Shown here one piece after another: positions 1 through 9,941 of a stretch of 64,000 nucleotides of DNA. Position numbers and translations under genes: made by a program. The notes beneath the pieces are model-generated. The model was not told the DNA's origin and did no database searches. It saw nothing but the letters and a program-made list of their open reading frames with translations. Source of the stretch: Portulaca oleracea (taxonomy: Eukaryota; Streptophyta; Magnoliopsida; Caryophyllales; Portulacaceae). Where the stretch lies: positions 29,781,241 through 29,845,240 of the forward strand of contig CM055877.1 of assembly GCA_029582165.1 (NCBI GenBank), given 5' to 3'. Position 1 is the first letter of the stretch; the number at the start of each line of letters is the position of its first letter.

Positions 1-430
1 ATCCATATGTATATGAATCAACAAAAATCATGAACAATTGTGATAGAAAATAGTGAATGTCTTGTAATGGTTATCGGAGGTATAACATGAATGTTCATTT
101 GGGCTTGAACAGGAATGTCCATTTGGTTAGAGCTAGTATGATGTACTTTTGGTTTGACCATGATGTCCATAATGGTTCATTTGCTTGGTTATTTGAACAT
201 GTGAGTTTGCAATCTATGTTTTTAATTAATGCTCTAATGGTTTCAACATTATGGCCTTGTTGTTCTTTTTATTATAACTGTATGTTCACTTTGTTATAAT
301 ATCGGATGACATTGTATTGGTCAGATGTGATTCTAGTGTTTTGAACTTGAGGTCCAATTGGTGAAAACATGATGTCCATTTGGTTTGAACATGATGTCTA
401 TTTTATCATAACTTGATGTACATTCAATAT
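1..430 (+). repeat. Left arm of large inverted repeat (element 1)
   Basis: Read in reverse, 2660-3090 matches this stretch almost base for base for long runs, for example GTATATGAATCAACAAAAAT, the unit ending TAATGGTT.TCGGAGGTATA, and TCGGATGACATTGTATTGG. The match begins at base 1, so the arm continues to the left of the window. Similarity fades after about 430 into the general short-motif array, although more distant matches recur around 995-1035 versus 1960-2000. Confidence 0.85.
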
Positions 431-1620
431 ATTATTCCATGATGATGTCATTATAGGTCTGAAATGTGTATAATATATGTGGATGTTCATCTTGTTGTAA
501 CCAGATGTTCATCATGTTGTTACTGGATGCTAATTTTGATGTTGGGTCGATGTCCATTTTGATGTTACTAGATGTTCTTTTAACTGAAAATTAGTGTTTA
601 TTTTGATGTAAGTGTATTGGAGTTTAACTTGAGTGTTATATGATGTATTGGATGTCCACATTGGTTGTTCTTGTATGTTCTTAACACTGTTATTACATGG
701 CCTATTAAAAATATTATTGTATATATGAAACAAAATTTTCAACTTGATGGATTTTATGGGATCGATCATGAAAAACTGATGATGTATTATTGGTCATGTA
801 GGGGTGGATGTCAGGGCCTCGATGACGATACCACTGCCCAACATGATGCATTTCATGTTCTCACTGCAATTGTAAATGAGATGTCAAACACTGTCAATCA
901 AATAGGTGAAGCCACGCCCGAGATGGATGTTGAGATGAAATCTCCATTTTCGACCCCACAATAAGCTTAAGGCCATCGTATTTTCAAAGACTGCTAATTT
1001 GAACCGAACAAGGACACTCACCCCCTCTGATGCTGGTGCTTTGCCATACATTGATGATTAGATTTTTAGGCAATCTTCCTCATTGTCTTTAGTTATATGG
1101 CATTTTGTAGGATCGAAATTTTGTAAAACAAGTAACATATTGTCATGTACTTTTTGTGATATTTTCATACCTAATATGAGTGGCAAAACTCATCTACCAT
1201 GTGACATTCATCGTCAGCTGTTTTTGATGTCCTCTTCTGTTATAGCAAATGTTCATTTCTGAATGTCTTATTGTTGTCTTTATTGAGTTTTTCATTTTTA
1301 TATTGATGGATGTTCCTTTAGCAGTTACTGTATGTCCAATTCTGATGTTGGTGGATGTTCATTTTGGTATGTCCATTTCGATGTTGGTTTAATTGGGGTT
1401 TAGGTAAAATATATTTTACTTTCAGTCAATGTCCATTTTCCTTTTAATAGATGTTCGTTTTCTAATACTGGATATCCATTTTGACGATGGTTATATAGAC
1501 TTTTATGCACGAATTATTAAAATATTTGTTAATGGGTGTCCTTTTTGCTGTCATTTGATGTCCGTTTTGATTTTACTAGATGTTCATTTTACTAATTATG
1601 GATGTCCATTTTGGTGAGGA
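57..1620 (+). repeat. Degenerate array of GATGTCCATTT/GATGTTCATTT motifs, rightward
   Basis: The motif GATGT(C/T)CATTT(T/G) recurs dozens of times at irregular 20-60 base spacing, for example near 365, 540, 1340, 1370, 1430 and 1557. Spacing is not a multiple of three and stops occur in every frame, so it does not encode a repeat protein. About 780-1080 is the least repetitive part. Confidence 0.8.
780..1080 (+). pseudogene. Coding-like remnant of unknown identity
   Basis: Between the motif arrays, 780-961 is open and non-repetitive (residues ...HDAFHVLTAIVNEMSNTVNQIG...), then a stop and further non-repetitive sequence to 1080. The stretch at about 1960-2230 on the - strand is also non-repetitive, and a short segment of each matches the other (around AACCGAACAA at 995-1035). 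They may be remnants of an element-encoded gene; a FAR1-like C-terminal region is possible but I could not recognise a diagnostic motif. Confidence 0.25.
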
Positions 1621-1659
1621 TATATTTTAATTTACTATATAGTAGGACACTAAGTTTCC

Positions 1660-3060
1660 TATAAATGAACATCCCCATAAACACATATGGACATCATGTA
1701 CCAACAAATGCACATCACAATTGTATCCCCAATCAATTATTAAACACATATCAACATCACTATTGTACCCCCAACATCACATACCAAAAAAAGCTTGATT
1801 ATGTACGTCCAAAAATATAAAATGATCAACATGTATGTTCAAATTATAAAATGATCAATGTACCAAACTCATTACATGTTCGATGTACAGAAACTCATTC
1901 ATGTTTAAGTCTCCAAATAGGCATTATATGTTCTAATAATCACATTTCTAAAAAAATAAAAAAAAAAACATCCCAACAACATCTTCAGATCAGGGGGGTG
2001 ACTTTGTTCGGTCTCAATGAGTAGCCTTTGAGAATACATTGTCCTTTTTTATGTGCATCCTGGCCGGCCCACCGGCAAGCCACGTTGTTCCTTGCGCTTC
2101 CCATTGGATGCCCCCCCATAAGTACGGTCTACAATGCTCTTCGTGTTGTTCCTGTTTTCACCAAATAGACATCAAAATCAGACCAAGTCCATGCACTTAT
2201 AAAAACTCCTCCAAGCCTCATTTGTTAGGTGCTTCTACCTCGCCGACTTGTCACATCCATCATTTACATTATATTGAACCTAGAAGCACATAGAAAATGA
2301 AACACAATCATGGTCAAATCGAATGACTATGTCATGCTCAAACCAAACAAAATCTACATCATATTAAATTCAAAAAGGACATCATGTTTAAACCAAGTTG
2401 ACATCATGTTCAGTGAAGATGGACATCGTGTTTAAATCAAATGGGCATCATGTTCAAACCAAATGGACATCATGCTCAAATCAAATGGGCATCATGTTTT
2501 CACCAAATGGACATTAAGTTCAAATCAAGTTGACATCGTTTTTAAACCAAGATAGACATCATGTTTAAACCAAATAGACATCATGTTGAAACCAAGTGGA
2601 CATCTTGTTCAAACAAGATGGACACCATGCTTTACACTCTTGTTCAAACAAGATGGACATCAAGTTGAAATCAAAGCGACATCGTATTAAATTCAAAATA
2701 GTCATCATGTTCAAACCAAATGGACATCATTTTTCATTAAATGGACATCACATTCAAAACATTAGAAACACATCTGACCAATACAATGTCATCCGATATT
2801 ATAACAAAGTGAACATAAAGTTATAATAAAAAGAACAATAAGGTTATTATGTTGAAACCATTAGGGCATTAATTTAAAATATAGATTGCAAAATCACATG
2901 TTCCAATAACCAAGCAAACGAACCATTGTGGACATCATGATCAAACCAAAAGTACATCATGCTCTAACCAAATGGACATCATGTTCAAATCAAATGGACA
3001 TTCATGTTATACCTCCGATCACCATTACAAGACATTCACTATTTTTTATCACTGTTGTTC
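1660..3060 (-). repeat. Degenerate array of AAATGGACATC motifs, leftward
   Basis: The complementary motif (AAATGGACATCATGTTCAAACC and variants) is tandemly repeated most regularly at 2390-2760 with a period of roughly 28-30 bases. It mirrors the rightward array of 57-1620, making the element's interior head-to-head. Confidence 0.8.
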
Positions 3061-3090
3061 ATGATTTTTGTTGATTCATATACATACTGG
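2660..3090 (-). repeat. Right arm of large inverted repeat (element 1)
   Basis: Reverse-complement partner of 1-430. The stretch from 3090 to the terminus at 3706 should have its own partner left of the window, which would make the full terminal inverted repeat roughly 1 kb. Confidence 0.85.
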
Positions 3091-3704
3091 ATTTCACCTT
3101 GACTAAAATTCTCACCTTGGGGGATTGAAATCTCACCTTGGATGAACAATCAAAAAAAGAAAAAAAAAATTACAATTGATACAATTCTTCAATTACCTTG
3201 AATCGATGTTCTCTTACATCCCCACAGCACCTTCTCCACCAATATCAATCGCGGACTGTGGATGAATGCTCAATTTTTTCGACAAAGGGTTCTCTCCAAA
3301 CGATAGAAACCAAATGTTGAACCCTAAATTTGACTGGGATGTGGTGTTCAGTTGTTGATGATAAATGTCGTCGCCTGAGTATATCTCAACTCTTTTCTTT
3401 TCTCTCTGAACGACAGAAACCAAAAATTGAAGCTTTTGATTACTTTGATACTTGATGATGGCAAGGAGATTAGAAGTCACCAACCTACGTTTTGAAAATG
3501 GCGTTCAAATTAATGCTCAGCCTCCCTTTTCAATCTCCAATTCTTTTTTATTTTTTTTATTTTTTGTTGAATAAGGGGTCACGTGATGGGATCCAAAGTA
3601 AAGGGCAACTGCTCTTTTTTTGCTAGCCATTGATCTAAGATCCAAGGGTTATTAGCCACTCTTTTCACATTCTCACCCAAATTCCATTCTCACCCTATCT
3701 ATTC

Positions 3705-3706
<2 letters not shown>

Positions 3707-3771
<65 letters not shown>
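3707..3771. repeat. (AT)n microsatellite
   Basis: About 32 uninterrupted AT dinucleotides directly abut the ATTCCC terminus of element 1. An expanded AT tract may hide the target-site duplication. Confidence 0.95.
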
Positions 3772-3774
<3 letters not shown>

Positions 3775-3797
3775 AATGGATCACAAGAGCATAGACC

Positions 3798-3958
3798 TTA
3801 TATGAGCATGTGAGCATCAAAGCATTTCTGGCGAACGTCAAGTATTGTTTTCATGGACATCAAATATCCAACTTGATGTCCACCATTCATATTTGATGTC
3901 CATGAAAATAATACTTGATGTCCGCCGAAAATGTTTTGATGATCACATGCTCATATAT
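3798..3958. mobile_element. Short foldback element (hairpin of about 75-bp arms)
   Basis: 3798-3875 (ATATGAGCATGTGAGCATCAAAGCATTT...) is the near-perfect reverse complement of about 3880-3958. The stem includes the same ATGGACATCAA/TTGATGTCCAT motif that fills the two neighbouring elements. The flank at 3772 (AGGGAATGGAT) also resembles the TIR start. No coding capacity. It is probably a miniature derivative of the same family, or debris between the two larger elements. Confidence 0.65.
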
Positions 3959-4150
3959 GGAATTGATATAATGAGAAGGGAACTTTTGTGAGAAGGTAAG
4001 AAAGGGAGATCTCAGCCCTTGATTGAAAGATCTATGGTTGGGGTAAATATTTGATTAATCTTTATTTTAAATACATAATGGTAAAAGATGATTGGTTGAT
4101 TTTGTTTTTTTTGTTTTTTTTTCTGTTCTCACGTGTGAGGGAGTTGAAGA
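3959..4150 (+). repeat. Left terminal inverted repeat of MULE-like element 2
   Basis: Pairs with 9770-9941. The inner end holds TGTTCTCACGTG (4124-4135), whose partner in the right TIR has become a perfect 20-base palindrome. Confidence 0.8.
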
Positions 4151-4542
4151 GGCATGGCTTGGGGTCTGATGTGTTTGCACGCCCATAACGAAGGGCAGTT
4201 TCCCCAAGCAAAGTTAATCATTCTAGAGAGAGAGGAGAAGCGCCATTACTGATGGAGCAGCAAGCAATCCCCAGGTGAAGTTGTGAAAGAAAATTCAGGG
4301 TGAATTGTGAGAGCATAGCGTGCGAAATTCTGGCGTAGTTCGAAATTCCGGCGGCGTTTTCCCCGCGAGACTCGTTTGAAGTGAACTCGAGGCATGGTGG
4401 TTTCCCGGTAAGTATTTCCAAAAATTAGGGTTTTGTGGTTCGGGGTTTTTTGGAAAATGCGATATCCTACAAGTGTTTGGTGTGAGAGTAACAATTGATG
4501 GGTGTTTTTTGTCAGAGGAAGGAGATATTTTTAGTATTTGGC

Positions 4543-6643
4543 ATGGCATCGAAGGGTGTGAATGAATTGGAGGTTGAAGAAAGGAAGGAGGAAATGTAAG
4601 TCATTGTATATATATGGCTTTTGGTGTTCATTTCAGCACCTGTTTTGCACACAAGTGCTCATTTTCATGACGAGTTTCATGTTAGTTGTTGTTAGATAAC
4701 ATAAAAATCCGTCCAGTGTTACTTTGATGACCATTTTAGTTATCAATGACTAATCATGTAGTACATAAAAGGATCCCTTTAATGTGTAATTGATGTTGCT
4801 TCAATTCATCTTGTTGATCATTTCATATTACCTTAATGTTCATTTTATAGCACCTTAATGTCAACGTCGACATATTTCTGGGTTTATGTTGGACATTTAA
4901 TGTTCATTTCAACCCAACGTGATGTTCATTTGTTGTGTACTAGATGTTCATTTGGCCTAATGCATTCCCTACTGCACATTTTCCACAAAACTGATTTAAA
5001 TAAGCATTGTTGTTGGATCAGTAGCTCGAGGGAAGTAGATTCAGTTGGGACAAGTGGGCCGATGCAGACTTTTGATGACAAAGCCATTGTCATGGTTCCA
5101 ACTCCAAGGCTAACGTAAATATAACGACCAATAACACAATTTCGGGCGGGTTTTATATTGATGAGCGCTAACGGTGTAGTTTGGGTGTAGGGCACACTGG
5201 CTGATTGGAGTAAGGGGGAGTGAACCAGCAGCAGTCGATGATGGTGGGGTCCACGAAGACAACACCAAAAGTAAGTTGGTTGATGTTCTTATGTTGGTTT
5301 GTGTTTATAAGATATGACATGATGTACATTGTTAATGATTTTGTTGTTAATTTCAATTGAACTTGACAATCATTTCAGATTAACTTGATGTTCACATTAT
5401 ACCTCATGATGCTCACACTGGTTGCGTTGAGAGTCATTTGTCATTAATCTCATAGAAGTCAGTTGGTGTTCGTTTCGGATCCAACTTGATCACTGACTGT
5501 TTAGAATGGACTGTAGGAGGGGCAAGTTGGTTGTACGAGAGGAAAGGGGGCCTGATGCTGGTAGTGATACGGTAGTAAACGAAAAAGGCACCGAAGAGTA
5601 AGTTTATAGATGTTCGTGAGATAGGTCATGAGTTTCATTGCACGTTGATGTTTAAGGTAATAACTTGATCGCTAACGGGTGTATTATGGACAATAGGGGA
5701 GATGCCACTGTTGGATCAGAGGAAAGGGCACCTGCTCCGGTTAGTGACGTTGTGGTGAATGAAGAAGGGGCTGAAGAGTAAATTACTTAATGATCATAAG
5801 ACATTACATGATGGTCATTTTGGATGTTCATTTCAATTGTGCATGATGATCATTTGAACTGTACTGCGCATTCATTTTTTGCAATCTGTCATTTATTTTT
5901 TATACTGGGCGTTCATTTTTTACAGTCCATAATAACTTGATCACTAACGGGTGTGTTATGAACTGTAGGGGGAAATGAAACTGTTGGACCAGAGGAAAGG
6001 GCACATGCCGCCATTGGTGATGTTGTGGTGATCAAAGAAGGGGTTGAAGAGTAAGTTAATTAATGATCATATGACCTGGCATGATGTTCATTTCAATTGA
6101 GCATGATGATCATTTGAGTTATACTGGAAGTTCATTTTTTGCAATCTGTATATTCATTTTTTATGTACTGCCGTTGTTGGTCATGTTTGATAATAACTTG
6201 GTCACTAATGGGGTGTATTATGGACTGTAGTGTAAATGAGACTGTTGGACCAGAGGGAAGGGCATCTGTTCCGGTTGGCGATGTTGTGGTGAACGAAGAA
6301 GGGGTTGAAGAGTAAGTCAATTAATGTTCATAATATATGGCATGGTGTTCATCTATTGTTGTTCATTTTCAATATTGCCTGATGTTCATTTGATGTATAC
6401 TGAATGTTCATTTGATGTATACTGAATGTTCATTTTCGCAAATTGCATGTTCATTTTCATATTGAATGGGTGCTCATTTTCATACTGATATTCATTTTCA
6501 TGTTCATTTTCATACTGAATGGGTGCTCATTTTCATACATAATGTGCATTGGCGGTCGACAACAAACAAAGTGGACAGTGGGGTTTATTGTATGTGTCAT
6601 TTGGAAACATTCTTCAACCCCACCAACTAGGAATGCGGTCTAG
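4543..6643 (+). CDS. Predicted spliced gene with tandemly repeated 81-nt exons, inside MULE-like element 2 (unknown function)
   Basis: No family recognised. Proposed structure: 5' UTR exon ending 4407 (donor GTAAGT); exon A 4516-4595 with ATG at 4543; exon B 5022-5114; then five related exon units at 5191-5270, 5517-5597, 5697-5777, 5969-6050 and 6231-6311; last coding exon from 6631 with TAG at 6641-6643. Units mostly follow TGTAG and end GAAGA before GTAAGT. Exon B and three units are multiples of three (93 and 81 nt) and join in the same phase, giving repeats such as VNETVGPEGRASVPVGDVVV followed by NEEGVEE. The product would be a small acidic repeat protein of about 190 residues. Two units break the frame (80 and 82 nt), so this copy may be non-functional. 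Expression and splicing are inferred from sequence signals alone. Confidence 0.4.
5191..6311 (+). repeat. Tandem exon-intron array, five units
   Basis: Each unit has an intron end (TGTAG or CAATAG), an 80-82-nt exon and a donor (four GTAAGT, one GTAAAT), followed by intron sequence rich in GATGATCATTT/GATGTTCATTT motifs. Exon starts are 5191, 5517, 5697, 5969 and 6231, so periods are 326, 180, 272 and 262. The last three exons are the most alike; the first is the most diverged. Confidence 0.7.
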
Positions 6644-8282
6644 AAGAGGACGATGTAAGTGATCATGCTAAACCCGCATCTGTTGACTTCATATAATATT
6701 AGCTTAACAATCATTCTTTTTTATTTTTTCCAGCAAGAGATGCTAGATGTGTTGAGAAGCCGATATTGCCACACATTGATCATGCATGATGCGAACTAGG
6801 TGAAGGACGATGCCCAGACGAGAGCAAGCCATTGGAACAGGACGGGCGCCATTGCACCGCCTTGACTTGTAGCTACTTCAGGTTTTGATAAGCTCATGTT
6901 GTGTTCGTGGTGACTTTCGGTAAATGAACACCAAGTGTTTTTTACTTTTATATGTTTTTTGTTTGGAAAAATTTCGGATATTGTATTGAACATTGGTCGT
7001 CAATTTGTAGATGCACATTAGAGTTTTGGTTTGAACTTCTTGTGAATAAATGACATGTTATTGTCAGATAAACATCATATGAGTCCCAATTGAACATCAC
7101 GTGCATGTAAAATGAGCATCAGGTGATGTGAATGATGAACAACGATGTACAATAAAATGAGCGTCAGGGTTTTGAAAATGATAATATATATATATATAAT
7201 GAGAAAACCATCATCTAAATTGAAATGAAATTGAAACGGAATTGAGAGCAAACATCATATCTGTTTGCTTAAAATGAACATCACTCTGGAATTGTGTTCA
7301 TTTTGTAAAATGATACATTATATGCTCTTAATGGATGCCATTTGCACCATTTAGTGTGAGATGAACATCACGTAAGAACAAAATGAATATCAAATATGTG
7401 TGTAATGGACATCGAGAATTTGTGCAAAACATCTAACTAGATACATTGGAATGAGCATGTAAATATATAATGGAAGTCGAGTGTTTTTGGGGAAATGAGC
7501 ATCTGCATATAGAAAAACGAGCATCTACATACGGCAAAATGAACAACCAGGTGTAGTGGAATGAGCATCTGCATACAGTAAAAATGAACATGTACATATG
7601 AGAAAATGAGCATCACGTTTCTCGGAATTGAGAGCAAACATCATATATGTTTGCTTAAAATGAACATTAGTCTGGAATTGTGTTCATTTTGTAAACATCA
7701 TATGTGTGAAAATGAACATGTACATATGAGAAAATGAGCATCACATTTGTGAAAATGATCGTACATGTATAATGCATCCAGTGATTATCGATGAGTCACT
7801 TTGAGCATACAACGAATTTTGAGATGAACATTAAGGTCTGTTTTAATGAACATCAAGGTTCTTAATGGGTGTTAATATGCACCATTTTATTATTGGTAAG
7901 TCGTTTGAGCATATATGGTTTTTCCCTCAAGGATGTTGACAATCATTTAAGTTTAAATGGACATCAAGTTGGATTAGACAATTACCACCAAGCTATTTTT
8001 GAGATGAACATCAAGTAATTAAAAAAATGAGCATCTGCATACATCAAATAAGCCCAAAGTAATTAAAAAAATGAGCATCTAAATTTTGTGAACAAAACAT
8101 CAAGTTATTGTGTAATGGACATCGAGTATTTAAGTTCAGTCGGTCTTTGCCACCTAAATGTTCACAATCATTTATGTTGAAAATATATAATTAGCCCCAA
8201 GTTATCTGGTGATGAACATCAAATACTTGTGAAAAAAGAACGTCAGGTTTCTCCGAAATGAACGCCATGCATTTGTCCGAAT
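6644..8282. repeat. Leftward array of AAATGAACATC motifs
   Basis: Apart from a possible 3' UTR at 6644-6990, this stretch is filled by variants of AAATGAGCATC/AAATGAACATC at irregular spacing. It is the mirror of the rightward arrays at 4600-6540 and continues at 8640-9130 beyond the FAR1-type segment. No gene seen. Confidence 0.7.
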
Positions 8283-8663
8283 CTAACCCAATGCGCCTCC
8301 ATCGTATATAGTCAACATCATCTTCGTCCCGGGCGTCCACCCTTCTTTCGAACAGACAAATAGCTTCCATTCCGTCCCCTTACTGTCTCTTGTGTAACTA
8401 TAACTACGTACGCTAAAAACAACGGTAAGTGCGTACCGTTCATTGAACTTCCTCTCCTCCTCAATGTTATTGAATGTCTGCCCTTTTCTTGGAACCCATG
8501 ACTCGACAGAACAAAATGGAACATATTCACCGTGCTCGTTCATTTGGTAGTGATGTGGCACTGACGGTGGAAGCACAGCGGACTCTGTTCCCACTTGCAA
8601 TGCGTCAGCAGCAGCACTGCACCACACAACATGAACATCAAGTGTTACATGAATGAACATCAA
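8283..8663 (-). pseudogene. FAR1-type DNA-binding domain fragment (N-terminal part of FAR1/FRS or MULE transposase)
   Basis: A - strand frame of 126 codons contains WVPRKGQTFNNIEEERKFNE, then YALTVVFSVR and a late FVCSKEG. This is the pattern of the FAR1/FRS N-terminal zinc-binding domain (F.P..G..F....EA..FY..YA...GFSVR, then F.C...G), a fold shared by plant FAR1 proteins and Mutator-like transposases. Only this domain is present; no MULE catalytic core or SWIM finger follows before the motif arrays resume. A candidate upstream exon lies at 9437-9473 (ATG at 9473, donor GTAAGT), and the reading may enter through an acceptor near 8619-8625, but the phases do not join. Orientation is opposite to the gene at 4543-6643. 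Probably a truncated transposase. Confidence 0.6.
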
Positions 8664-9769
8664 CTAATTATACAATGAACATCAGTCAAACCTTAATCAA
8701 CAACAATAACTACTGATATATATGTCCATCAAGTTCTGTATGAATGAACATTAACCAAATTGCCATGAACAACAAGTATTACTTACTACTCTGCACCACA
8801 CGACATGAACATCAATTGTTACATGAATGAACATCATTTAATTGTACAATGAACATCCATCAAACTTTAATCAATAACAATAACTACTGATATGTATGTC
8901 CATCCAGTTCTGTATGAATGAACATTAACCAAATTGTCATGAACAACAAGTATTCCGTGAATGATCATCAACTACTTTATACAATGAACATCAACCATAC
9001 CATTTATGAACATCATCTAATCTTAGAATGAACATCAGACATAATAGTATGAACAGAAACTAAAATTTAAATGCACATCAACTAATCTTAGAATGAACAC
9101 CACGTGCATGTAAAATGAGCATTAGGTGATGTGAATGATGAACAGTGACGTATAATATAACACAGAAATCAGAAATTTTCATAAGAACACATAACCCATA
9201 TGATCCTACACACGATATTTAATACAAAAAATCCATTTTTTGTCGATTATGACCAACAACAACAAAAAATCAACATTGCCATATACCATATGCATTAGGG
9301 CTGACATGGTTTTCATGAAACTATAAACCCATTCTGACATTCGTCAAAATATGCAAGAATTAGATAACTACAATCTGCACAAACCGAATAAAAATACAAC
9401 CAAAACCCCATATTCCATTAACACTACTCAACTTACCTCGATCCTTCACCGCCACCTTCCATTTCTTGGCCATCGGAAATGCAGCAAGCGTCTGCCGGAG
9501 TAGAAAATCGATCGTCCAACTGAAATGCCACCGAAACAGGGGTTTTTTAGGAGACAGTTCAGTTAGGGTTTATGCTGAGAATTTTAGAAGACAACCAAAT
9601 TGATATTTGATGGAAGCATTTATTGAAATGATGGGGGAATGTTGGGAATTAAGTGGGGGGGAAGCCGGGGGGTCGCTTGGAATGCATGCATAAAACCAGC
9701 GTAGGTATATTTGGCTGCTGGATGTTTCTCGGGCTTCCAATCACAAAAAAAAAAAAAAAAACTTCTGCA

Positions 9770-9941
9770 TACTGTATGTTCTCACGTGAGAACATTAAAA
9801 AAAACTCTTATTATTATACTTCACCACTAGAAATAAAAATAAAACACCACATTTATCCCAACCATAGATATTTTAATCAATGGCTGAGATCTCCCCTTCT
9901 TACCTTCTCACAAAAGTTCCCTTCTCACTATATCTATTCCC
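9770..9941 (-). repeat. Right terminal inverted repeat of MULE-like element 2
   Basis: Reverse complement of 3959-4150 with scattered substitutions. It includes a perfect 20-base palindrome centred on CACGTG at 9776-9795. Confidence 0.8.

Larger units (their letters stand above)
1..3706. mobile_element. MULE-like foldback element 1, right portion (left end outside window)
   Basis: The right end (about 3640-3706, ending ATTCCC) reads in reverse GGGAATAGATAGGGTGAGAA. This resembles the terminus of the element at 3959-9941 (GGGAATAGATATAGTGAGAA), so both probably belong to one TIR family. Inside, 1-430 is a close inverted copy of about 2660-3090, so the arms are unusually long. The interior is mostly degenerate arrays of a 10-13 base motif (GATGTCCATTT type), pointing right before about 1620 and left after about 1660. 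No complete transposase is present. The left terminus and any target duplication lie outside the window. Mutator-like assignment is inferred from the G-rich long TIR and the relative at 3959-9941, which carries a FAR1-type domain. Confidence 0.6.
3959..9941. mobile_element. MULE-like TIR element 2, complete
   Basis: The left end 3959-4150 and right end 9770-9941 are inverted repeats of about 170-190 bp. Both read GGAAT.GATATA.TGAGAAGG at the tip, then TTTTGTGAGAAGGTAAGAA, then GGGAGATCTCAGCC. The long TIR and the FAR1-type DNA-binding domain inside (8283-8663, - strand) point to the Mutator superfamily. Short-motif arrays run rightward at about 4600-6540 and leftward at about 6900-9130. A spliced + strand gene is predicted at 4543-6643. 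No complete transposase catalytic domain was seen, so it is probably non-autonomous. A clean 9-bp target duplication could not be confirmed because the flanks are AT-rich. Confidence 0.7.

Noticed and set aside
3950..3970. A 9-bp target duplication for MULE-like element 2
   Set aside because: Flanks CTCATATAT (left) and ATCCATATAT (right) are similar but AT-rich and not identical, so a real duplication cannot be claimed.
9437..9473. First exon for the FAR1-domain frame (MAKKWKVAVKDR, donor GTAAGT)
   Set aside because: Attractive position and donor, but its phase does not join the acceptor near 8619-8625 in the FAR1 frame; left as a candidate only.
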